A DNA stretch of 64,000 nucleotides from Hymenolepis diminuta. Lineage: Eukaryota; Platyhelminthes; Cestoda; Cyclophyllidea; Hymenolepididae. The DNA lies in contig CAADRB010000036.1 of NCBI GenBank assembly GCA_900708905.1, forward strand, positions 310,001 through 374,000, in the 5' to 3' direction. How positions within the stretch are numbered: the stretch's first letter is position 1; each line of letters begins with the position of its first letter. Under the pieces are notes generated by a model, which was not told the origin of the DNA, searched no databases, and was given only the letters and a program-made list of their open reading frames with translations. Positions 24,901 to 36,900 of the stretch are shown piece after piece. The translations under genes and the position numbers were made by a program.

Positions 24901-27900
24901 ATTAGTTTATCATTAGTATACCCTATTTGAGAAATCCAGTGAGCGCCGCATATTGACACCCCAGTTCTTCTCACTTCCATTAACCTCATTAAAATCAATT
25001 CTTGAGTAGAGATCCCATTCATAAAGTGTCACTTGTCGCGCTAATTCAAGAGGATGAACCTAGAAATTCAAAACAAGACCAATGAGGAATCCGAACAGCA
25101 TCATACTAGCATAAGAACGCTCAAAAATAATCTCACATTAGTAATTCGAACTCGATCAAACGTAAGGGCCAGCCCAAGGTCAAGCTTTTCTGGAGCACAT
25201 TGACGAATCACCTGGACAACTTTGGCTCGATCACCATGGAGACAGCGGAGAATAGCGGTTACATTTTCAGCCAAAGAGGGCACAGCATCGATACCGCTGA
25301 GGAATATTTCCAGTTTTTGCTTCAGACTGGGATTGTCAGCGAAATCGACCTTGAAATAGGAGGTGTCACGAACCCACTTCTTGATGAAACTCAAGACCCT
25401 GAAAGAGAATATTTTAAGAATGAAATATTTTCTAATTTATACTAAATTTAACATTAGACCTGACATTTAGCAAAATGGTCTTCAATTTCCATGAACGATC
25501 TCTCTATAAATGACAAGGTTTAATGAGAAAAAATGGTCTGTTCAGATAGTTATTTTACTATTATCCATACATTGGAGAAATTAAAGACGAAATCTACGGT
25601 GTAGATATTGATCAAAGCAATAGCCAAAATAATTGAAGACACATTTTGTGTAGTTTCAAATTGGTTCAATCGGCCTTAAATTTTGTATAAACAGTATTAG
25701 ATCTTGCTGTGATCAGCGTTTCTCACTGATAATCCCATCATACAACTGTTCAACTTGCTGCTCCAAGGACAAATTCAAACCTTGAGCCCTTGCAACCAAT
25801 TATACAGGCGCAGACTACTGAATAGGACAGATTTGTAATAAGTGGGGTGAAGAACAAGGAGGGAATTTGTATGCTTGCATATACCAGATACGATAAAGAC
25901 TAACAAGAGGGGGAGTAACCATTCAAAACTCAATCAGTTCATGTTTGAATAAATATATTACTGATGCCGATACCGCCAATGTACACTTAAAAACCTACAT
26001 CTTGAAAAATACATTTTTGGCCGACATCTTTCTCTTTCAAGTCTAGCCAAAAAAATACGACCACGCCACAGATTTCAGTACAATATAAAATTTCATAGTT
26101 ATCTGATTTAAAGGCTCAACCTACTTTTTATAAACCTACTTTAAAGCATATTCAGGACTAATTAAAATCAATTTTAAGTAAATCTATAAAAATCAACTTT
26201 CAGTTCTATCTTATTTAAAACCCCAACCTACTTTAAGCCTGCTTTAACGCATACCTAGAATTAATGAAGAGACATCTGAAGTCTTAACAGGAGGAATGAA
26301 AGTAGCATGCTACAGCTAGAAAATAACTCAAAAATAATATCTGCATTTATTAGAAAAGCTCGTCTCTAACATTTTTAACGTTTCACTTATTAAAAGGGTT
26401 TCTCTGCACAATAATTCTCAGCCTCAACGAAAGAAAATCTTCCTCAGTCCGTCATAGTACTAATACATAGATAGGAAAGAACCTCACATGTCGAAAACTC
26501 GCATTCTATCACACCAGTTTTATCATCTGCATAATTCCGGAGAAATAAACTAGCATTTGACCGATTATAATGAAACAATAAATCTATAAAGTATATTTGA
26601 TCAAAAACGGAGAGGTTAAAATGTGGAGTGACGAAAAGCGCACTGTTATTACTGGAGTAGGCAGAAAAAATGAAAGAAACGAATGTGGTGTTGAGAGTAG
26701 GAAGGGATTCGAAGTTCAAGAATGGATGCATGGAAGCATGGATGGATGGGATTGAAAGGTGTATCGAGAGAGCGCAATGAGATGCGGAATGAATTCAATG
26801 GAAAGCGTAGATGACAGAAGTAAATGTTCAAAGAAAAGGCAGAGGAGAAGGATGGATGGGGTGGGAATGTCGGTGGGTGGGTGGCGGTGACAATTAGTAG
26901 AAGTCACCGCACCCCTTCGGGCAATCCCGCACACTCCATTTGTATGCGCGTGGATTTCCCTCCTGGGCCAGTGGGCCTCTCCTTAAGCGATCCGGAGGCC
27001 ACCACTCTCCGGCATGACCTCCATATCGACGACGTGTGGTTGGTCAGCATATCACCAGATGTGTACCAATAAGCATTGGTCTAACGACCTGACTCAGTAA
27101 ATATACATGCTGATCCCTGTGTCAACTGTGCACTGAAAGGAAACATTTTCTAAAACCTACTGTGGGCTGATAATAAGTCCCCTTGGTGACTCTTTGATGA
27201 GGAATAAGCACTGTGTTACGCCTATCTTGATCATTATTTATCAGTACTCTTAGACATGCCATTCACTGTATATGTGTCGATAGGCTTGATAGACGCGTTT
27301 ATTGACTGGTACATCATCTTTTAACATTTAAATCAACATTAAAACTACCTTTACCTAATAATGTACTGATTAGATTAATTGAATAGATTTTATTACTAAG
27401 TCACTTCACTCACCTATATTGAATTCTCCTCTTATAAGTCGAATTGAATCTCAGCTCCATCCGCGGTACCAGCGATGCAATATCCGAAAATGATCTTCCT
27501 GCCTCTGTACCATAGTTTTCATTGGCTAGAGAGGCTCGCAATGCGCGATCAAAGTCCGGTCTGGGCATATTAAACCTCTTAATTAGGAGTTCAAGCAACT
27601 CTGTGGCCGACAGATAACGTCGATAAGTTTGAAAAAAGGTACGAATTGTGCGACTGTCAAAACAGGTATGAGAGGTCACTCGTTCAATGAGTTTGTTGAT
27701 AGTTGCAGCACGAATGACAGCAATTTCGGCTGAACTGTCAGTTCGAGGAGGCTCAAAGAGGACATTTGTAGAGGAGTCAGGCTGAGAGAAGCTGTAAAGT
27801 ATACGGAAGCAAATAGTTAGTTCAAACTACTTATGCTGGTGATGAGTAATGTTACGTACCAGTACTCTTCCGGATCCGGCAAAATCAAAGGGATTTCCTG

Positions 27901-30900
27901 TTTTGGTAGCTCACGTAGATACCGCGTAAATATTCTACAAGTAATAGAGTTACATTGTTAGCTTGAGCTAAATAAGTAGCTTTTTTATTTATTAATGCAT
28001 TAAAAACTAAATTATTCTCCATTTGTCTACCTTTCCTTATTTCGGGATCAAATTCATAACCTTTTTTAAATAATACCTGGAAAAAACTTAACTTGACGAA
28101 GAATACATTAACAAAGAAAAGAATTGAAAATTCAAAAAGGAAAAAGTGCCCTAGATCTATGAAAGTTCGCATTATCCTAAATATTTGATGAATTTAAAAA
28201 AAATATACAGATAGAAAACGAAATGACCATTCAATTTATATATGTTCAAGTTGGTCAACATAAAGCAGAAAACTTGTAGATCGATCTGCCACCAAAATGT
28301 ATATCGATGTAGGCGACATATATCCGCTATTAGATAATTATAGAGCACACATTTGAAAAATTCTAGTCATTTAAGACTCATGTACAAAAGTAGTAGTGTA
28401 CAGCATTTATCCTGGTATTAGTTGAAAGTAACTGCCAGTCAAGTTAGTCGATGACGAGATTTCAGTCCCACACACGAATAACGGATAATACAATAACAAG
28501 GGAGGAACAAAACCTGTGAACTCAATTCAGGAGCATGGAAAATATTTCATTTGGCTTCATGTCAATCTTATTATCAAAAGAAGAATATATTCATACCTTA
28601 TACTTGGTAACCGCCGTGAAGATGTAATAGATAACGCAAACCCACTATAAAAAACGCCAATTTCAGGTGTGCTATCGCACGAATCCGAACTGATTTGTGA
28701 GACATATTTACCAAAATATATTTGAAATAAAATTAACTATGAAAATCCGGTAACCAGTGACACCTTCCACATAGCAGTCTTCAAAACCAAGCTCAAACCG
28801 AACTTAATACCCTCAATACTTTCAAATCATTAACGTATTAAAGACAGAGAACCCTATCACTAAATTATGCATCTGTTTGGCCAACTTGCATTTCTGATAC
28901 AAACAACTAAGTAATTAACTTTACATTGATCAAAAGAACTTAATATTAATAAAACAACTCAATCGACTGAAACTTAGATATCTACAGAATTGGAAATCTT
29001 AAAGTGCACATTTAAATCCTCATAACACAAGCTAAAGTCGAAGTACCCTTTCCGCTGAATAGCAATCAGAGTAGCCATCCAATCCGCCTTCTCTTCTGCT
29101 GTCTTTAAACTAAAAATAATCCTTTTAGCCGGAGCTGAGGAATTTGCAATTGTCTCCCCCACGGAGCTTGAATTATTCGCCGATATCTCCGTCGAAGGTG
29201 TGTTGAGTGCAGTGGAAGACCCGGACAGGCGTCTAGTAGATGCCTGAGCAAAAGTAGACAGACTAACAGCGCTTCCCTGCTTGGGTAGAGAGAGAGTTGA
29301 GAAGGGTACGTTGTGAGGTTGATGACTGTGTTCCGAGGGAGATTTACTATGCTCCGATTTCAGGTGATGGCTGCTGCGTGAGACTACGGTCACATCTCTC
29401 CAATACTCCAATTCAAAGAGGAACGCAGCCTCTCCAGTGTCAGGATGAATCTGCATTCCAAGATCAGTGAGATGGAAGTGAGTTAAAGGAATACCCTTCT
29501 TGAGCAAGAGTCCACTGCTTCCGCAAGTGGTGGAGTTTGAGGAAGTGGGGTTGGTGAGTGCTGCAGCGGCTGCCATAGCAACGTTTGTGAGAGCATTGCC
29601 ACCCAACCGGCGTTGTTGACCTGAACGTTTGAGTAGGAGGAGACAGTCAGTGAAGAGGTAGACCACGCGGTCGGATAAACCGGTCTTGACAGGATTCTGT
29701 CGCACTTGAACCACTCCAACTGAAGAAGGGTAAGATAAGAATTATTATATAACTCTTGATCTAATAAACTATGAATAAAATGCACTGGAATTTTCTTGTC
29801 TCTAGAATTTGTCAATATTGAGTGATAAGCTCAGCTCGTCTTGGTCTGTTTTTAACTATAACGATTAAACAAGTTCCACTCTAGTATTTATGAACGATCT
29901 TTACGTCTATTAGAACACTCAGAACAAGACCTAAAACAGAAAACTGCGAGGTTTTTATCTAGACTAGATGGTGGAAAAAATTAAGATATAAGCAGAAAAT
30001 TATTGGTAAGCAGCTTAAGTTTCTAATTGAATATATCCAACAAGTTCAACCGAATTTCAGAATACGAATTCTAGGGACTTAGGGAATTGCATCAATCCCA
30101 TCTAAAAGGTCGGAACAAGAGGTCATTTATCTCTACTATACTATCTGATAATACAAGCGCTAATTAACTGTTATTCAGACGAGATAGGTGACCTCACCCA
30201 ACAACAACTACCCCTTCTATGGTGAATGTCTCTCACATATTTTTACGATGGTCTCTTGAATTGGAAAAGGTATTTAAAATTTTGGTTTTTCGTATCCTAT
30301 CCTAATGACAGGACTCAGCGTGCTTTACAAATACCTTCCTTTCGTTCAGTAAGTTAAATTAGACTGTTGATAAAGATACCATAAATCAACTGTCAAAAAT
30401 ACGACTCCTATGTTGTGTAATAGATGCATTTAGCCACTTACACCGTATACTTTGGGATACTCTTGGAATTCTGGTCTAGATATTCAGGCTATAGGTTATT
30501 AGTTTATTACTGTGGGCATTACAGTTAATTATTAGAAAGAAATAACCGAACGCTACAACGCTACCATAAAATGCATTCAAAACTGATCTGGGGAGATCAA
30601 TCTCCTACTTTCGAGATTTTAACCTGAAAAGACCTTAAGGGTTGTCAACGATATTATCTATCAGAACTGTACAAAGAACTTGAGTTAAGCAAAATCGTAG
30701 AAAATTCAAAAGATTGACTTCCCGATTGATTTTGAGGCCCCACCTTAAACAATCAACGTATTATCTTTGGGTAGCTATTGTACTTATCTATCGATATTCA
30801 TTTGGTATTAAGATAAAAGTAAAATAAAGAAATCATAACAATGCTGTAACGCTTGACAAAATCAAACCTTACCATATTAGATAGCAAAAATAAATCATCA

Positions 30901-33900
30901 ATTTGAAAGGCAGTCAATAAAAATTAAGATAGGCAGATCCGATGCATTATTCAATTTTTAATCGTCTTCTAACAGTAAGACGGTTATCATTTAGGATGTG
31001 AGGAATGATAACACATGGGCTGAAAAGTCCCGAGCCTAACACATAGATGGCGCTAGTTTTATTGCAGTCACCTTTTTCAGTTAATAATGACTTTCAAAAG
31101 ACAGCTGTTAAAATTTCATAATATTCTATTCATTAGTTTGTGAGTTATTGTGCTAAGAGTGACGCTACTTTTGTTATTTTCAAAACAATGGATCAAAAAC
31201 GATTTCGTGTTTTAATTTTACAATGCTTCTTGATGGGAAAAAATACCGTTCAAGAGAAGCAATGGCTTGAAAAGTGTTATGGGGACTCCGCTCCATCAGA
31301 AACAACAATAAAACGTTGACTTGTTGACTTCAAACGTGGTCGTAGAGACACCGATGATGCAGAATGCAGTGGACGTCCAAATAAGGCGGTAACACCAGAA
31401 AACATAAAAAATCCACAAAATCGTTTTGAATGATCGAAAAGTGATCGAAAAAATTTTGTTTCATCAAGACAACGCACCGTGTGACAAGTGAATCAAAACA
31501 ATGACAAAACTACATGAATTGAACTTCGAATTGCTCCCACATCCACCGTATTCGCCAGATTTGGCTCCCAGCGACTACTGGTTGCTTGCAGACCTGAAAA
31601 AATGCTCGCCGGTAAGAAATTTCACACGAATGAAGAGGTTATCGCTGAAACTGAGGCCTATTTTGAGGCAAAAGATAAGTCGTTCTACAAAAGTGGTATT
31701 GAGATGTTAGAGCGGCGCTGGAATGATTGCGTTGCTCTTGATGGAGATTACGTTGATGAATAAACCTAATTTTGAACAAAAAAACTGTGTTTTCTTTGTT
31801 AGGCCCGGGACTTTTCAGCCCATGTGTTAAAACTAGATGACATGTGCATTCCTTTTAATAAAAGAGAAAATGTGATTGATGGCAACTTGAAACTCACACA
31901 TTATAAAGTCATTGACGGTAAGTCGACAAGTCGTAACATCACTAATTGCACTGCTCCCCGTATTAATACTATTCTTCGCCGTTGAAATGATCTCAGCCAA
32001 TCGCACTCTGGCTTCCACCGGGAGACGAAAAGCAGGTCGCGTGGAGAGAGGTGTTTCATGAAGAAAACTTAGCCGAGGCAAGTGGGTATGAATCCATCCC
32101 GTAGTCTCACTGGCATGAGAAAGCTCTTGAGCAACTGCTTTGCGAGTCTTGTAAAGCATGGATGCTGCATCGTGAAGGATAGCCTGTTCTTGGGGATCTT
32201 GGTTGGGAAATGTGCACAGCTCCTATGAATAAAAAGGATGTTGTAAAGCCACTGAGGCTCCAATCTATTTTATTGAGACGACGGAGCAGATTGAAATATA
32301 TAAATAGGAAAATACTTGTCACAATAAACACTATGAGAACGTTGATCTTAGGACAGTATGACGTGTCCGAGAAGTTCATTTAGAAGATTTAATAAGTAAG
32401 ACTTTCGTTGGAATTTGAAACATCGATCTGCTCTCTTACGGTATAGCTCATTTAGGTACAAAATAAGAACTAGAAAGAAAATACACAAAGTCATGGCTAA
32501 GACAAATTAAATAAATCACGAAGATTTTTTAATGATTTAATATACTGAGTATTGTGGAAGAACCAATGATGGCTAGGATATCTAATCAGTATGTATAATC
32601 ACGGAATTATAAAACGAGATAATTTAGGGTGACTAATCTAGAATTTACTTTTGCCAGAATCACTGACCTGACGGAGATTAATCCATCATCCATTGAAAAG
32701 AGATGAGTTACATAAACACCCCGATTGGACTAATTGGATAAGTCTGGGAGAACATACGGCAGGAAATACACAAACGTTGAAGTCGGGATATCATCAGTAT
32801 GACAAATCCAAATAAAATGTGACTGAATCTCAGAGAACATTGGACAAGAGCCTTGCAATTTAATGATCTCAATTACGTGCTACTGTTAATCGAAAACAGG
32901 TAAAGATCTAATGTCACTGTCTAATGTTGTCACCGATGTGAGTACAGGTGCTACTATTATAAGGCAGACAGTCCACATGATGATTTAATAGTTAAGAAAA
33001 TGCACTTGCTTAACATGGTTCAAAAATGTAGGAAATGATAAATTATCTGGCTGTGTCGATGGCGAGATAGTTAACGTGGCTGTTTGTAAGGTCAAAAGCC
33101 ACGGGTTCGATGTACATCAAGTGGACGGAATGGCCAATCGCATTGGATCATAAAAGGGGAAGCGTAACCCGAATTTCTCACCAGAGATATAATGTGATGC
33201 TACTCTGCTCAAAATGAATGATAAAAAACGATTTCTCAAATGGCTCTGGGAATCGTGCGACAAAGGTAGCCAGAGCGGAATCGTAACGCTCATTAATGAC
33301 GTCCACTTACATCAAGTAGATCAGCCAAATAGAGTATCTGATAGACTGGCATAAGCAGGAGTCTAGGTAGAAAGTATCTCCAAGCAATGACCATCTGACT
33401 GCAAGTTCGAGACCCCCCACCATGAATAGGACCACCTCCAGATGCGGGAGGAATCAAAATACTCCCAGGTGGAGGAGATCGTTCACCAGAGCTACTGCAG
33501 GAGGACGAGGTATTCGTCGTAGTAGCCGGAGTGTGTGCCAGCTGTTGTTGATTGGGAGATTTGGTACTTGAAAGTCGGCGGAATACTGGGTGGGAGAAGA
33601 GGCCGCCACTGCTAATATTCCCGACTATTGTGGAAGTGGTAATGGGTTCTGGGACGGTGGATACACACAGAGGGCAAGTGTGCGGATCAGCGAAGCGCAT
33701 TTCGAGATCGTGCATATGCCGAAGGGAGACCTTGAAGAAGAAAGATAAAATTAAAATGTAAAAAATTTTAGTTGGCACAAATTGATCGATCTTAAGTTAA
33801 GAAAAAGAGGCGGACGAGTATGGCAGAAAGAAAGTATAGATGAGTAATAAACAAAGAGCAAAGTGTTTAAACAACCATTTATGCCCAGTCACTCCCATCA

Positions 33901-36900
33901 TTAATCATTCAATTTTATCCTCCTTTTTATTACTCCGGGTCTGGATGAATAGTTAAATACTAAGACGGCCACTGGTTTAGGTGAAATAAAGCCATTTCAC
34001 CATTTCATTGCTCTAACAGAATACAAAACTTACATATAGAGGACTGTGTACCAAAGAAGTGTGAAAAGAAATTATACACTCAAGAGACAGCCCCAATACA
34101 ATTATTGATGAGTGTGCTGAAAATCTTAAGATTTGTTCGCACTTGTCATGATTTCATCGCTACGGATGAGTCAGTAATAAGAAATAGTCTAGAATGGTGT
34201 AACAACCTTATCCTCTATTTATTTAAAGATTCGAAAGTAGTTTTTTATAGACAGGCCTCAAAATAAATCGAACACCGTACAGTGTAAAATCATCTTAAGA
34301 TTGGAAGATATTCAAGAGGACATCACAGATCACTGCTATGCGAAACAACTTGAAGTCAGGAAGACATGTTCGCAATACAAAATCCATGGATTTGCAGTAT
34401 ATAAATTTTACTTAGTTTCCTGCCTTTCTCAAGCCGTTCAACGTATAACTCATTCAAGCTATTAAATCGAATCCATCGTTACCTAGCACTTGCTTTTCGA
34501 GCCTTACTCTGATACTTTGACCGTCTTATAACGCTTTCCTTCTGTTCTTTCCATTATAATCATTCTGCTACCTTTCTACCTACTTCCGTATGCGATAGAG
34601 GAGAGCAACACCCTAGTAAATTTTTACCCTCCTAAGTTAAATATTAAATCCAAAAGATCCCTCCCCTCGATATATCAAAATTGAAAGCTATGCATCTTCT
34701 TGATATGATTTTGGCTACTGATGAATATATTAAATCAATAAATAATAACACTAGGAGATCAAAGAATAAGACACACCTGATTGTAAATGGTGCTGATCAT
34801 ACGCCGATGACACCGCCGAAGGGCGAAAAAGATTTTGGGATATTCAGAAAGAATGGAGATCCATTGATGAACATCAGTTGTGAAGAGGGTTTTCGCATAG
34901 TATGCATAACCCTGATAAAGATCCTCTTCGGCTGGTTCCTTGAATAGATAAGCAAGTCATTTTTAGATGCTTATGATAACAAACATGAACAAAATCAAAC
35001 AAAGTTTGCAACCTGAGTGAACTCTATTGAACTCTGTTTTGTTAAAAACTCATTGTCTGTAATAAGGTGGCATGATGAACAATGGGAAAAAACGGTCAAC
35101 AAGATCTAAATGTTGCGGACATAATTGCTTCCATGAATCTGGGTGTTAAATCACAAAATACGAATATCAAAACGTTTTTAGTATATACGGCAGCACAGAC
35201 CGAAAAATAGACTAATGTAAGTGAATAGCTACTTATAAATAATGGGTGTGCCAAAAGCATATCAAACAACGACTATAATAATAATAACTGTCTAGATATA
35301 CGACGATAGAGGGCTATTAAGCGTTCACTATGCTAGTGTGAAGCATTTCCAACTGAAAAAAGAATTAACTAGGCTAATTTACCGCATATACACAAATATG
35401 TTTGAAAGCAGATTTAGCGTTCTCATTGTTCTCATCCATTCATTTTCATAAATTATTTTACTCACTAATTTTCTACATTTTCAAAAGTCATTATCTCTAA
35501 GGGTTATTGAGCTGTGTTAAAAATATCGTTGCTAGTTTCATTTATCTATTCTCATATGTAAAAAGATGCACATAAACGGGATTGGCATGACCAATGCCGG
35601 AACAAAATCAACTGGTCATCAAGCCCCGAATATCATAGACATAAGCTTACTTATATACCTGGAAGTCAGATGATGAAGATTGAATATCAGAACATCAAAA
35701 ATTGAACCCGCTCCTAATAAGAGTATGGACAATTCAATGCTCCAAAAGCCAAACAAATTAATATTCCTGATGCTCTGACACCTTGTCCATTTACTATTCC
35801 CCTAATCCAGGTGCTTTCTCACTATTAAAAAAAATGGTATTTCGTTTATTTGCTGTGCCGCCGACAAAAATATTTTAATTAATGTTCGGTACTTCTTGTT
35901 TTCGGTAAGAAAATAAAGAAATCAATGAACTCCGAATTTTTCAGTTACTCAATTGCTTCAAAAGGAGTAGCATCATAAGGGATAACATCCTTATACCTCC
36001 TTGAATACGCGTTAATCCTCAGCAAAATTTTTGATACATGACATGTAGGGAAGGGAAACGGCCTGCAACACGCAAATCCGATGGATCGTTTTTCGGTTGT
36101 GTGATTTAGATAATGAAATTATGACCAAGTAAGGCGGACGACCAAACTCATATTTTAGTACTAGTTAACAGGAACGAAAATAAAACACTTTTCTGTCATG
36201 AACTTGGAAAATAACTAAGGTGCACATAGGAAGACAAAATGAGGGAAAATGTATGAAGACTTGATGGTAAAAGATATGATAAAAATGGTTCTGAATTTGA
36301 ATAAAGTGCGTCAAAACTAACTTGCAAGCAGTAGTTCAGGAGATGTGCCGTGCTATCAAAAATATCATCAGACACTTCCGAAAGGATATTCAAGTCCCCC
36401 ACCAAGCTCTTGGCCATTTTAAACACAGTCAGTCCCGAAGCGGCCGCCTTTCCAAGATCTGTGTTGGCAATGGACGGATCTTTAGCTAGTGGGGTTAAAA
36501 TGGACGTTAGAGGCTCGTAGAAGATTCGGGTAACGAGACTCAGAGACCAGTTAGAGTTTTTGAGAAAGGCTTGGAGGTCACGAAGACACCCCTCGTATGT
36601 ATCGGTGTTTCGATGAACTAGAGGCATTTCACCACCAGCAAAATTGGTAGGAGTGGAACCCAGTAAACTGAAGATATGCTAAAGGAAAAAGAAGATAGTA
36701 GGAAAATAGCAAATCGCGATTAGCTACAACCAAATGTTATCTTTCAGTAATTGTGGGGAGAAGGTGGAAATTCTCACCGGATCTCTGAAATAACAAAACA
36801 AAACAAGAGTTAGAAATTCATGTTTATAAACAGGATAATTATAGATGTCTGTCTATAGCGAGATGAAGAAAATATGATCAATCAATATAATCACAGAAGA

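Noticed and set aside
33055..33130. A tRNA gene suggested by the GGTTCGA box
   Set aside because: The acceptor and anticodon stems do not pair, and the sequence continues into a repeated SINE body.
34681..34947. An 88-codon + strand frame in an SOS intron
   Set aside because: No family motif, no splice context, and composition is like the intron.
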